In this document: positions 1 to 8,347 of the stretch, piece after piece | How positions within the stretch are numbered: the first letter of the stretch is position 1 | Layout of the letters: every line of letters begins with the position of its first letter | Source of the DNA: Pseudomonas sp. MYb118 | GTDB taxonomy: Bacteria; Pseudomonadota; Gammaproteobacteria; Pseudomonadales; Pseudomonadaceae | Assembly: GCF_040947875.1 (NCBI RefSeq) | Contig: NZ_JBFRXN010000002.1 | Span: 2,790,001 to 2,854,000 of the forward strand | Reading direction: 5' to 3' | Length of the DNA: 64,000 nt | Notes under the pieces: model-generated | What the model saw: only the letters and a program-made list of their open reading frames with translations | Databases searched by the model: none | What the model was told of the DNA's origin: nothing | Made by a program: the position numbers and the translations under genes

Positions 1-2
1 CT

Positions 3-62
3 CTGTTGATCAGGCTGGTGGAGAAATTCCCGGATATGGTTGATCGACTGGCAGTGGTTTGA
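3..62 (+). CDS. 3' end of an unidentified upstream gene
   Basis: One frame is open from the window edge to a TGA at 60-62 and reads LLIRLVEKFPDMVDRLAVV, which looks like an amphipathic protein end. A strong rho-independent hairpin follows within 20 bases, as expected after a real gene. Only about 19 residues are visible, so no function can be given. Confidence 0.45.
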   Translation: MLIRLVEKFPDMVDRLAVV

Positions 63-79
63 ACAAGTAATACGCCTTG

Positions 80-113
80 AAAGCCCCGCTTTCATCGAGA
101 AACGCGGGGCTTT
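80..113. terminator. bidirectional rho-independent terminator
   Basis: AAAGCCCCGC at 80-89 pairs perfectly with GCGGGGCTTT at 104-113, with a 14-base loop. The A run on one side and the T run on the other let it serve both the gene entering from the left edge and the minus-strand MocR gene that ends at 138. Confidence 0.85.
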
Positions 114-137
114 ATGCCGTGATCAAGAACATTCAGG

Positions 138-1547
138 TCAACTGGCAAGCAACCGAAAAAACCGCTCCCGCACCTGGAAATTATCACTGTGCGCCACATT
201 GAAGCGCATGAACTGGCTCGCCTGCGGGGCCTTGCTCAGTAGGGTGCCGGGTGCCAGCACCAGGTCGATGTCCATGCCTTTTCTCGCCAGCGTTTCGGCA
301 TGCAGCCCCTCCGGCAGGCGTGTCCAGATGTACAAGCCTTCGTGGGGGAGCGATGACACCGAGCAACCGGCCTCGATCAGCCAGCCGGACACGCGGCTGC
401 TCGATTCGTAGAGCCGGTCCACGGTGCGTCGGGTGTGCTTGGCGTAGCTGCCATCGCTGAGCATGGTGCAGACGATCTGTTCTGCCAGCTCCGAGGTCAT
501 GCCGCCGCAGGCCATTTTCAGGGTGACCATGCGCGCCGCCAGTTGGGGTGACAGCACGGCATAGCTGACGCGGCTGTTGGCGGTCAGGGTCTTGGAGAAG
601 CCGGAGATGTAAGTGACATTGTCCAGCCCGCCCGCCGCCAGGCGCGGGGTCATGCGCTGTTGCAGGTCGCAATACAAATCGTCTTCGACGATATGGAAGC
701 CATAGCGATGGCTCAACTCCAGCAGGCGATACACCTGGGCCGGGGAGAACGAGTGTCCGGTCGGGTTATGCAGGACGTTATTGGTCATGTACAGCACGGG
801 GCGCTGGCTGTTCACCAGATGCTCGAAGGCCTCCATGTCCATGCCGTCGGCGCCGCGGGGGATGGTGATGACGCGGGCACCGTGCAACGCCAGATTGGTG
901 TGCATGGTGATGTAGCACGGGTCATCGAGCAGCACCGTGTCGCCGGGCTTGACCAGCAGGCGCATGAGCATGTCGATGGCCTGCACGGTGTTGGCCGTGG
1001 TGACGATCTGGTCCACCGGCACTTCGATGCCGATCGCCGCCAGTTTGACCCGCAATGCCTCGCGCAAGGGCAGGTAACCGGCGGCGACACCGTATTCGCC
1101 CATTTGCAGCGAAGCGGCGCGCAGGGTGCCGCGCACCGCCTTGAGCAGTTCTTCGGCGGGCAACCAGGAAGACGGCAGGAAGCCTGCGCCGGGACGCAGG
1201 GCGCCGGTGTCCTGCAGCACCGCGCGGCGCACCACGCTCAAGGTGTCCTGGGGTTGCAGGTCCGGGCCGGCATCAGGCTTGATCGTCAGTGTGGAGCGGT
1301 GCACGTAATGCCCTGAACCCTGGCGCGACACCACCAGGCCCTTGGCCCGCAAGCGATCCAGCGCATCTACCACCGTGGATTTGCCGACGTTCATCAGCTC
1401 GGAGAGTTCGCGAATCGGCGGCAGTCGCGAGCCGTGAGGCAGCCCGCCCTGGCTGATGGCTACCGTCAATTGATCGACGATCTGCTGGACCAGCGGCACC
1501 CCCGGCTGGAACTCGAAGGCGGCGATCACCGCGCGCTGCACCTGCAT
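138..1547 (-). CDS. MocR/GntR-family regulator with aminotransferase-like domain
   Basis: The 469-residue product has an N-terminal GntR-type winged helix (about residues 10-80, with the GSRLPPIRELSE motif) joined to a fold-type I aminotransferase-like domain (about 105-469). The PLP-binding lysine is K319 in SGFSKTL, and the NPTG motif is near residue 261. MocR proteins sense PLP or an amino compound and usually control a divergent neighbouring gene. Here the gene is divergent from a transporter and biosynthesis cluster starting at 1696, with a perfect inverted repeat in the shared promoter region (1570-1595). It is therefore inferred to be the pathway regulator. The specific effector cannot be read from the sequence. 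Confidence 0.9.
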   Translation of the reverse strand: MQVQRAVIAAFEFQPGVPLVQQIVDQLTVAISQGGLPHGSRLPPIRELSELMNVGKSTVVDALDRLRAKGLVVSRQGSGHYVHRSTLTIKPDAGPDLQPQDTLSVVRRAVLQDTGALRPGAGFLPSSWLPAEELLKAVRGTLRAASLQMGEYGVAAGYLPLREALRVKLAAIGIEVPVDQIVTTANTVQAIDMLMRLLVKPGDTVLLDDPCYITMHTNLALHGARVITIPRGADGMDMEAFEHLVNSQRPVLYMTNNVLHNPTGHSFSPAQVYRLLELSHRYGFHIVEDDLYCDLQQRMTPRLAAGGLDNVTYISGFSKTLTANSRVSYAVLSPQLAARMVTLKMACGGMTSELAEQIVCTMLSDGSYAKHTRRTVDRLYESSSRVSGWLIEAGCSVSSLPHEGLYIWTRLPEGLHAETLARKGMDIDLVLAPGTLLSKAPQASQFMRFNVAHSDNFQVRERFFRLLAS

Positions 1548-1569
1548 TTTACTGGTCCTTTTGGCAGTA

Positions 1570-1595
1570 AAGTTCGTTCGATTCTATACGAACTT
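1570..1595. promoter_or_regulatory. candidate operator, perfect inverted repeat in divergent promoter
   Basis: AAGTTCGT at 1570-1577 and ACGAACTT at 1588-1595 form a perfect 8-bp palindrome with a 10-bp AT-rich spacer. It lies 23 bases upstream of the MocR start codon and about 100 bases upstream of the MFS gene. The position and symmetry suit autoregulation by the MocR protein, which is an inference. Confidence 0.55.
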
Positions 1596-1695
1596 ACTCT
1601 GATGAAAACAAACGGCTCTCTCTACCATCACCTCACAGACTACCCAGATTGTCGGCGTTCGTCGCCTGTGCAATCGCTGGTTCCAGAGGTGTTGC

Positions 1696-2796
1696 ATGAG
1701 TGTGCAAACAACGGCCGCCGTCGCCAAGCCGGTGATCAACGTCCGCCTGTTCCTGATCCGGATTATCACCGCCGTGTCGCTGTTCGCGGTGCTGGGCAAG
1801 GCCAACGTGTGGCTGGACACCGCCACCAACAGCATCCTCGCCCTGGGGTACCGGGCCTTGCTGTTGCTCCTGCCGTTGACCTTGCTGGTGCTGGGGCGTC
1901 GCTCCCTGAGCGTTACCTTGTCGTGCGCCGCCCTCGGGCTGGTGCTGCTGGCCGTGACCAGCAACCAGGGCGTGGTGATGTTCGCCGCTGCCTTGTTCGC
2001 CTACGGCATCGCGATTGCCGGTTACCTGATCAAGAGCGAAGCGGCGCAGACCAAGGAAGGGGCTGCCTACAACCGCGTCGCCATGAACATGGGCAGCCTG
2101 CTGGCCGGCCTGATTCTGCTTTCGCCGCTGCTGACTCCCAGCATGTTTTTCCTGGGTGCGGCGGCGTTCGTCCTGCTGTGCCTGCCGATCGCCGCGGGGG
2201 CGACCTTCACCACCCAGCCGGTGACCGCCGCTGCGGTCACCGTTGACGGCAGCGGCTGGCGCAACAAACTGCCGTGGGTGATCGCCGGCGTCATCATGGG
2301 CATCAAGCTGTTCGGTGTGTTTTCGATCCTGCCCCAGGCGATCCTGCGTGAGACCGGCGAGCTGCCGTCCTGGTACGGTTTGATGCTGATCCTCAACAGC
2401 GCGGTGGTGGTCTTCGCCCAGGTGCCGATGATGAAACTGATCGAGCGCACCGGGCGCTTCAAGGTGCTTGCCGTAATCGGCATCATCGCCGGCGGTTTTG
2501 CCGTGCTTTCCTCGCCCGCCGCATTCCACGTGCAGACGCTGGTCGGCGCGCTGATCTGGGTCGCGCTGCTGTCCCTCGCCGAGTGCGCGTTCAGTTACCT
2601 CGACTACTTCTCCGTCAAGCAGAACAACATGTTCATCAAGGAAGTTTCCCTGGGCGTGGGCGCCGGGCTGACCGTGCTGATCATGCGGGTGGTGCCGATG
2701 CCGTACAACGCCCTGTTGCTGGCCGCCATCGGCGCCGCGGGCATCCTGGCGTGGTACTGGTTCAACCGTAAAACCGTTGCATCGCTGCATGACTGA
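1696..2796 (+). CDS. MFS-like transporter of the biosynthesis cluster
   Basis: The 366-residue product is almost wholly hydrophobic, with about 10-12 predicted membrane segments, and looks like a major facilitator-type permease slightly shorter than the usual 400 residues. The start is preceded by an AGAGGTG ribosome site. It is the first gene of the unit running to 5219, followed after 42 bases by the ATP-grasp gene. That context suggests export (self-protection) of the pathway product, although uptake of a precursor is also possible. No substrate-determining motif could be recognised. Confidence 0.75.
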   Translation: MSVQTTAAVAKPVINVRLFLIRIITAVSLFAVLGKANVWLDTATNSILALGYRALLLLLPLTLLVLGRRSLSVTLSCAALGLVLLAVTSNQGVVMFAAALFAYGIAIAGYLIKSEAAQTKEGAAYNRVAMNMGSLLAGLILLSPLLTPSMFFLGAAAFVLLCLPIAAGATFTTQPVTAAAVTVDGSGWRNKLPWVIAGVIMGIKLFGVFSILPQAILRETGELPSWYGLMLILNSAVVVFAQVPMMKLIERTGRFKVLAVIGIIAGGFAVLSSPAAFHVQTLVGALIWVALLSLAECAFSYLDYFSVKQNNMFIKEVSLGVGAGLTVLIMRVVPMPYNALLLAAIGAAGILAWYWFNRKTVASLHD

Positions 2797-2838
2797 TTCA
2801 GCGCGTCTGCGTTTTTCACTCCACAGGTCGGAGGTTTC

Positions 2839-4119
2839 ATGAGTACGACGTCATGCGTAGTAGTGGTCGGGTACAACGGCAACCGGGTGCACGATATCCG
2901 CAAGCTGCGCGACCTTTGCAAGGCACTCTATAACGCCCGGCTGATCCTGGTGGTCGAACAGATCCAGGTCGATGACGACCAGGTGGCGGACCACGTCTGC
3001 ACGGCGTCGATGGCCGTGGAGGACATTGCCGACTCTGTCGATCTGGTGGCCGGCTGCCTCAGTGTCGATCAGTGGAAACTGATCGGCGTGTTGCCGTTTT
3101 CCGACCGTGGCGTGTTGCTGGGTGCCGCGCTGGCGACACACTTCGGCCTGCCAGGGATCAGCCCGGGCCAAGCGCGAGCGGGCCTGGATAAACAGATTTT
3201 TCGCAAACTGGAAGCCAGCGCCGACAGTGCGCCGCCGGACTATCGCCCGGTGTTCTCCGCGCGGATCGAGAGCCTTGGCGAACTGCGTCAGCGGGTGGTC
3301 GAACTGGGCGGAAGGGCCTTCATCAAACCGGCCTGCGAAGGGGCGAGCCGCGGTTGCCGGGTCATCCACCATCCGTCCGAATGCGATGAGGCCTGGCAGG
3401 CGCTCAAGCCGTACCGCGAGGGCGGCATCGTACTCGAGGAGTTGATCCAGAACGCCCGCGAATACAGTTGGGACTACGTCGCCGGCAGCACCTGGGTGAC
3501 CGAGAAAACCACCACCGAGGGCGCTTATCGCGCCGAAATCCAGCAAGTGGTGCCAGCACCGCTGGCCGCTGACGTTCAGGCACGACTGGCGTCTGCCGGC
3601 CAGCATATGGCCGGGCTGGTGTCACTGGACAACGGCGCCTATCACAACGAGGTCTTCCTGCGCAGCGACGGCCTGACCTCGGCGGTGGAAACCAACATGC
3701 GCCCCGGTGGCATGCACATCTGGGACCTGGCGCGGCTGGCCTTCGTCGATTTCGACCCCTGGGAGCGCTGGGTCAGATGGGCCGTGGAGGGGTCGGTCGA
3801 GCCCCACGATCCGGTGGCGCGGGGTTACTGCGGCATCCGCCTGCTGCGGGCGCCGTCGGGTGGTTTATTGCGCGCGGTGCCGGACATCGAAGCGCTGGCC
3901 CGGGAGCTGAACATCGAACTGGTCGAGGCGGTGTACAGCAAACGCCTCAGTGATTCGGTCACGGCGCTGGTCAAGGACAACACCTCGTTCATCGGCCACA
4001 TCGTGCTGTTCAACGAACACTACACGGCACTCAGCGACAACTTGCTGCGCCTCGCCGAGGCCATCGAGTCCCGTGTCGAAGTCACCGCTCTGGCAGCACC
4101 GGCGAGAGCCGTGGGCTGA
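2839..4119 (+). CDS. ATP-grasp domain ligase
   Basis: The 426-residue product has the layout of ATP-grasp carboxylate-amine ligases: an N-terminal Rossmann-like part (VVVVGYNGNR), a central part with FIKPACEGASRGCRVI (ATP-binding lysine, about residues 160-175) and VLEELIQ, and a C-terminal catalytic part with a metal-binding segment around SAVETNMRPGG (about 280-290). Such enzymes activate a carboxylate as acyl phosphate and join it to an amine or thiol. A GGAGG ribosome site precedes the start by 6 bases. With no NRPS in the cluster, this is the best candidate for the amide or peptide bond-forming step. Its substrates are unknown. Confidence 0.85.
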   Translation: MSTTSCVVVVGYNGNRVHDIRKLRDLCKALYNARLILVVEQIQVDDDQVADHVCTASMAVEDIADSVDLVAGCLSVDQWKLIGVLPFSDRGVLLGAALATHFGLPGISPGQARAGLDKQIFRKLEASADSAPPDYRPVFSARIESLGELRQRVVELGGRAFIKPACEGASRGCRVIHHPSECDEAWQALKPYREGGIVLEELIQNAREYSWDYVAGSTWVTEKTTTEGAYRAEIQQVVPAPLAADVQARLASAGQHMAGLVSLDNGAYHNEVFLRSDGLTSAVETNMRPGGMHIWDLARLAFVDFDPWERWVRWAVEGSVEPHDPVARGYCGIRLLRAPSGGLLRAVPDIEALARELNIELVEAVYSKRLSDSVTALVKDNTSFIGHIVLFNEHYTALSDNLLRLAEAIESRVEVTALAAPARAVG

Positions 4120-4168
4120 GCCATTGAGAACGTTTTTCAAGGTTTGTGGGTCAAGGGGATCGGGTTAA

Positions 4169-4669
4169 ATGATTGTGCAGAAAAAGATGTCTTGCGATGA
4201 ACGCTTCATTGCCCTGGCAAAGGAGCTCGACTACGACATTTACGGTGAGAACACCGTTGGCGGGCACTACGCGCCGCTGGTCAGGCATCACGATGAGCTG
4301 TACATCAGCGGCCTGGTGCCGCGCACCAACGGCAGGATCCAGTATCCGGGCCGGGTGGGGCTGGAGCTCGACATGGCGGACGCCCAGGCCGCAGCCAGTA
4401 TCAGTGCCATGCGCGGCCTGGCGCTGATCGTCGATGCCATCGGCTCGCTGGACAAGATCAAATCGCTGATCCGCATCACGGTCTACGTGAAGTGCACCGC
4501 AGACTTTGTTGACCTCAGTGAAGTCGCCAACGGCGCCTCGGACGTCTTCAGTCATGTACTGGGCGATGCCGGAAAACATACCCGCACCACGGTCGGTGTA
4601 TATCAGTTGCCAAAAAATGCGGCCGTCGAAGTTGACATGATTGTGGCGCTGCGGCCTTCGGTCTTATAA
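4169..4669 (+). CDS. RidA/YjgF/YER057c/UK114 family protein
   Basis: The 166-residue product carries the RidA core. Its C-terminal RTTVGVYQLP...AAVEVDMIVAL keeps the ligand-binding arginine (R139) and the conserved glutamate region (E154). RidA proteins hydrolyse reactive enamines or imines, and several family members act as pathway enzymes or condensing catalysts. It is about 35 residues longer than classical RidA, mainly at the N terminus. An alternative start exists at M7. It sits between the ATP-grasp and cupin genes on the same strand, so a role in handling an imine from the cluster's aminotransferase or PLP chemistry is plausible. Confidence 0.85.
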   Translation: MIVQKKMSCDERFIALAKELDYDIYGENTVGGHYAPLVRHHDELYISGLVPRTNGRIQYPGRVGLELDMADAQAAASISAMRGLALIVDAIGSLDKIKSLIRITVYVKCTADFVDLSEVANGASDVFSHVLGDAGKHTRTTVGVYQLPKNAAVEVDMIVALRPSVL

Positions 4670-4751
4670 GAGTTATTTATCTGGCTTTACACTGAACCAT
4701 TGTTTGTCTAATGTTTTGTTACTTGATTGGACGACAGGTCGGTGTTTACAG

Positions 4752-5219
4752 ATGAATAACTTCAAGGGCGGGTATTTTTCATATAAGGATTTTCGTCAGA
4801 GCCTGGGCAATCCACCGGCCAATGCTCAAGTATGGAAGCACAACGAGCTGTCGGACCTGCGCCACAGTCTCGATGCCAGCGAGGTCGATATCGTCTCGCT
4901 GGCTCGTGACAACACTGTCGAAGGCTGCAAGCTGACGCCCGGCATGGCGGTGTCGATGCAGTGGTTGAAGCCCGGTACGACGCTCAATGGCCATGCCCAT
5001 TGCTGGTGGCATCTGTTCATCATCCAGTCCGGCACAGGCGCCTTGACCTTGGGCGAGGCCGATGAAGTCAGCGTCAGCCCCGGTGACGTGCTGCTGGTGC
5101 CGGCCTGGACGCGACACGGTTTCATCAACACCAGCGCCACAGAGCCGCTGGCCATGCTCAACATGAGCAACATGCCGCAGATCGCCCAACTCGCCGGTCC
5201 AGCCGACGCCATCGCCTGA
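4752..5219 (+). CDS. cupin-domain protein with an all-histidine metal motif
   Basis: The 155-residue single-domain cupin begins MNNFKGG. A longer in-frame extension upstream exists but has no ribosome site. Cupin motif 1 reads GHAHCWWHLF: two histidines (H81, H83) are kept, but the usual glutamate position is a histidine (H87). Motif 2 has PAWTRHGFIN with H122. The metal site would thus be four-His rather than the usual three-His/one-Glu, as seen in some cupin oxygenases. It is the last gene before the terminator at 5253. Function is unknown; a mononuclear iron enzyme acting on a pathway intermediate is an inference. Confidence 0.8.
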   Translation: MNNFKGGYFSYKDFRQSLGNPPANAQVWKHNELSDLRHSLDASEVDIVSLARDNTVEGCKLTPGMAVSMQWLKPGTTLNGHAHCWWHLFIIQSGTGALTLGEADEVSVSPGDVLLVPAWTRHGFINTSATEPLAMLNMSNMPQIAQLAGPADAIA

Positions 5220-5252
5220 TTTCACCCCACCCGACGTTACCCCCGCCCCCCC

Positions 5253-5284
5253 AGGGAGTCCGCATTGTGCCGACTCCCTTTTTG
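5253..5284 (+). terminator. rho-independent terminator after the cupin gene
   Basis: GGGAGTC at 5254-5260 pairs with GACTCCC at 5272-5278 and is followed by TTTTT. It separates the cluster into two transcription units. Confidence 0.8.
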
Positions 5285-5298
5285 TTTCCGGTGGCAGT

Positions 5299-5337
5299 TT
5301 TCTGTATCCGTATAAACAGATAATTTCTGTATCTGTT
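5299..5337. promoter_or_regulatory. candidate operator region upstream of the second unit
   Basis: AACAGATA (5315-5322) and TATCTGTT (5330-5337) form a perfect 8-bp inverted repeat with a 7-bp spacer. The word TTTCTGTATC also occurs twice in direct orientation (5299-5308 and 5324-5333). The element lies 72-110 bases upstream of the GST gene, in an AT-rich gap that must hold the promoter of the second unit. Confidence 0.5.
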
Positions 5338-5408
5338 CAGCGTTTAATCATCTAAATACGATCGCTTCTAATGCAACGGATTATTGTGTTGATGCAAGGG
5401 AGCGTTCT

Positions 5409-6056
5409 ATGGAAAGTACCAGGATTGAATTGTATGTCGGTGCTGACTTTGTCAGTGCTTTTGCCATGTCGGCATTTGTGGCGTTAAAGGAAAAGCAACT
5501 TTCTTTTAAACTTGTCACACTGGATTTGAAAGCGCGTGAAAATTATCAAAGTGCATATCGCGATGTTTCGCTGACTTGCAAAATTCCCACGCTGGTCCAT
5601 GAAGGTTTTGCCCTGTCGGAATCTTCGGCCATCGCCGAATACCTGGAAGACCTAGCGCCGGGGCATCCGCATCTGTTCCCCCTGGGCATCCAGCAACGCG
5701 CCCGCGCCCGTCAACTCCAGGCCTGGTTGCGCAGTGATCTGCTGGTGATTCGTAAAGAGCGCCCGGCGGACCTCATCTACTTCGGCAAAAAGAACACGGC
5801 GCTGTCCGACGAAGCCCAGGCTGCGGTGGCCAGGTTGTTCTTCGTTGCCGAGCACCTGCTCGAGGAGGGCGCCGAAAACCTGTTCGGCGACTGGAGCATC
5901 GCCGACACCGACCTGGCAATCATGCTCAACCGCCTGGTGGCCAATGGCGATCCGGTGCCTGAGCGCCTGGTGAAGTACGTGCGTGGGCAGTGGGATCGCG
6001 ACAGTGTCCGGGCGTGGATGGACCTGGAGCGCATCGCGCCCGCCATTGCACCTTGA
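5409..6056 (+). CDS. yfcF: glutathione S-transferase, YfcF-like
   Basis: The 215-residue product has an N-terminal thioredoxin-like GST domain with the glutathione-binding IPTLVHEGFALSESSAIAEYLED segment type (residues about 58-80) and an all-alpha C-terminal domain. The run from LSESSAIAEYLED through ARARQLQAWLRSDL and DWSIADTDLA closely resembles Escherichia coli YfcF as recalled, so the family call is firm. AAGGGAG precedes the start. It opens the second transcription unit, next to the radical SAM gene. It may conjugate or isomerise a pathway intermediate or protect against a reactive product; both are inferences. Confidence 0.85.
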   Translation: MESTRIELYVGADFVSAFAMSAFVALKEKQLSFKLVTLDLKARENYQSAYRDVSLTCKIPTLVHEGFALSESSAIAEYLEDLAPGHPHLFPLGIQQRARARQLQAWLRSDLLVIRKERPADLIYFGKKNTALSDEAQAAVARLFFVAEHLLEEGAENLFGDWSIADTDLAIMLNRLVANGDPVPERLVKYVRGQWDRDSVRAWMDLERIAPAIAP

Positions 6057-6088
6057 TTCCGTGAGGCTTTTACACCAGGAGCGCTGCC

Positions 6089-7429
6089 ATGCAAGGACTG
6101 TCGGAGCAGGAACGTTACAAACCCTACAACTCACGCACCATTCGCGACACGCCGTACTGGCAGAAACTGACACCCGCGTTGCAGGAGGCCATGAACGTGG
6201 TGGCGCGGGTCATGCCGTTTCGCACCAATGAATACGTGCTGGGCCACCTGATCGACTGGGACAACATCCCGAACGACCCGATTTTTCGCCTGACCTTCCC
6301 GCACAAGGACATGTTGCTGGAAGAGGAGTACGCGTCGCTCAAGCAGTTGATCGACTCGGATGATGCCGTCGCCATCAAGCGGCGCATCGAGGCGATCTGG
6401 CTGCGCATGAACCCGCACCCGGCCGGGCAGCTGACGCACAACGCCGCCATCCTCGACGGAAAAGTGCTGCCAGGCTTGCAGCACAAGTACCGAGAGACCG
6501 TGCTGTTTTTCCCCGGTGCCGGTCAGACGTGTCACGCCTACTGCACTTTCTGTTTCCGCTGGGCGCAGTTCATCGGTGAGGAAGAACTCAAGTTCAACGC
6601 TCGGGAATCCCAGGAACTGGTGAATTACCTGCGGGTGCACACCGAGGTCACCGACGTGCTGATCACCGGCGGCGATCCGATGATCATGAACACCCGTTCC
6701 TTGGCGGGGTACATCGAGCCGCTGCTGGCGCTACCACACCTCAAGAGCATCCGTATCGGCACCAAATCGGTGGCGTACTGGCCGCAACGATTTGTCAGCG
6801 ACAAGGATGCGCCGCAGTTGCTGGAGCTGTTCGAGCGGATTGTCGCGGCCGGCAAGCACCTGTCGATCATGGGCCACTACAACCACCCGGTGGAGATCCG
6901 CCAGGCCGTCGCTCGCCAGGCCATCGAACGCATTCGCTCGACCGGCGCGACCCTGCGCATACAGGCGCCGGTGATCCGCCACATCAACGAAGATCCCGCC
7001 GACTGGGCGGCGCTGTGGACCGAGGGCGTGCGGCTCGGGGCGGTTCCGTATTACCTGTTCGTCGAGCGCGACACCGGGCCGAGTCACTACTTCGCGATGC
7101 CGCTGGCGCGGGCTTTCGAGATCTTCCAGGCGGCTTATCGCAGCGTGTCCGGGTTGGCGCGCACGGTGCGCGGGCCGTCGATGAGCACGTTCTACGGCAA
7201 GGTGCTGATCAACGGCATCGAGGTGGTCGCCGGGGAAAAGGTCTTCGTCCTGCAGTTCCTCCAGGCCCGTGATCCGCAATGGGTGTTGCGCACCTTCTAT
7301 GCGCGCTTCGACCCGCATGCCACCTGGTTCGATCAGCTGCGGCCGGCATTTGGCGAAGCGTCGTTCTTCTTTCAACTGCCGCCGGCGAACGCGCCTGAAT
7401 TGATACCGGTCCTGCTCGAAACGGCGTAG
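6089..7429 (+). CDS. KamA-family radical SAM protein (lysine 2,3-aminomutase-like)
   Basis: The 446-residue protein has the radical SAM cluster motif CxxxCxxC at C148, C152 and C155 (CHAYCTFCF), an ITGGDP SAM-binding segment (192-197), and overall similarity to lysine 2,3-aminomutases, including SGLARTVRGP and PYYLFVERD regions. The glycine-rich PGGGGK motif that holds the PLP lysine in classical aminomutases is not present. The equivalent region reads GPSMSTFYGKV, with K371 the only nearby lysine, so aminomutase activity is not assured. An AGGAG ribosome site precedes the start. In context it probably rearranges or otherwise transforms an amino acid precursor. Confidence 0.85.
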   Translation: MQGLSEQERYKPYNSRTIRDTPYWQKLTPALQEAMNVVARVMPFRTNEYVLGHLIDWDNIPNDPIFRLTFPHKDMLLEEEYASLKQLIDSDDAVAIKRRIEAIWLRMNPHPAGQLTHNAAILDGKVLPGLQHKYRETVLFFPGAGQTCHAYCTFCFRWAQFIGEEELKFNARESQELVNYLRVHTEVTDVLITGGDPMIMNTRSLAGYIEPLLALPHLKSIRIGTKSVAYWPQRFVSDKDAPQLLELFERIVAAGKHLSIMGHYNHPVEIRQAVARQAIERIRSTGATLRIQAPVIRHINEDPADWAALWTEGVRLGAVPYYLFVERDTGPSHYFAMPLARAFEIFQAAYRSVSGLARTVRGPSMSTFYGKVLINGIEVVAGEKVFVLQFLQARDPQWVLRTFYARFDPHATWFDQLRPAFGEASFFFQLPPANAPELIPVLLETA

Positions 7430-7453
7430 GACGATTCATCTGGAGATAAGGAC

Positions 7454-8326
7454 ATGAGCAGTATCGGCTTCGATCAGCGGCAAGGTTTCATCTGGCTCGA
7501 CGGCGAGTTCGTCGAGTGGTCCCAGGCCCGGCTGCACGTGCTGACCCACGGTCTGCATTACGCCAGCACCGTGTACGAGGGGGAGCGGGTCTACGGCGGC
7601 AAGGTGTTCAAGTTGCGCGAACACAGCGAGCGGCTGTATCGCTCGGCGCAACTGATGGATTTCGTCATTCCCTTCGAGCGGGCCGAGCTGGAGGCGGCCA
7701 GCCGCGAACTGCTGCAACGCAACAACGTGGTCGACGGTTACCTGCGACCGGTGGCGTGGCGTGGCAGTGAGATGATCTCCACCTCGGCGCGCTTCAACCG
7801 CGTGCATGTGGCGATCGCCTGCTGGCAATGGCCGAGCTACTTCGACCCGGCGGCGCGCATGGCCGGCATTCGCCTGAAAACGGCCGCATGGCGGCGCCCG
7901 CCACCGGACACCAGCCCGTTCCAGGCCAAGGCCTCAGGGCATTACCAGATCGCCACGCTGAGCAAGCACGACGCGGAAAATCACGGCTATCACGATGCGC
8001 TGATGCTCGACTGGCGCGGCCATGTCGCCGAGGCCACCAGCGCCAACGTGTTCTTCGCCAACGGCCGCACGCTGTATACGCCCACGCCCGATTGCTTTCT
8101 CGATGGCATCACCCGCCAGACCGTCATCGAACTGGCCCAGGCACTGGATTACCAAGTGGTCGAACGCACGATCCTGCCCACCGAGCTTGGCGATTTCGAG
8201 GAGTGTTTTCTGACCGGCACCGCCGCCGAAATCACCCCCGTGCAGAGCATCGACCAGCACGGCTATCGACCGGGTAACGCCTGCCGCGACTTCATTGCCG
8301 CTTACACCCAAACCGTTAACGCCTGA
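7454..8326 (+). CDS. class IV aminotransferase, branched-chain (IlvE) type
   Basis: The 290-residue product is a fold-type IV PLP enzyme. K159 in FQAKASGHYQ is the expected Schiff-base lysine, and the later HVAEATSANVFF (E193) matches the E-x-S/T-x-x-N-x-F signature of branched-chain aminotransferases. The length is slightly under the usual 305. It would interconvert a branched-chain or related 2-oxo acid and amino acid. It follows the radical SAM gene by 24 bases, with GGAG/AAGGA before the start. It is probably a pathway-dedicated paralogue rather than the housekeeping IlvE, given its cluster location. Confidence 0.88.
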   Translation: MSSIGFDQRQGFIWLDGEFVEWSQARLHVLTHGLHYASTVYEGERVYGGKVFKLREHSERLYRSAQLMDFVIPFERAELEAASRELLQRNNVVDGYLRPVAWRGSEMISTSARFNRVHVAIACWQWPSYFDPAARMAGIRLKTAAWRRPPPDTSPFQAKASGHYQIATLSKHDAENHGYHDALMLDWRGHVAEATSANVFFANGRTLYTPTPDCFLDGITRQTVIELAQALDYQVVERTILPTELGDFEECFLTGTAAEITPVQSIDQHGYRPGNACRDFIAAYTQTVNA

Positions 8327-8347
8327 TAAACCACCAGGAACACCACC

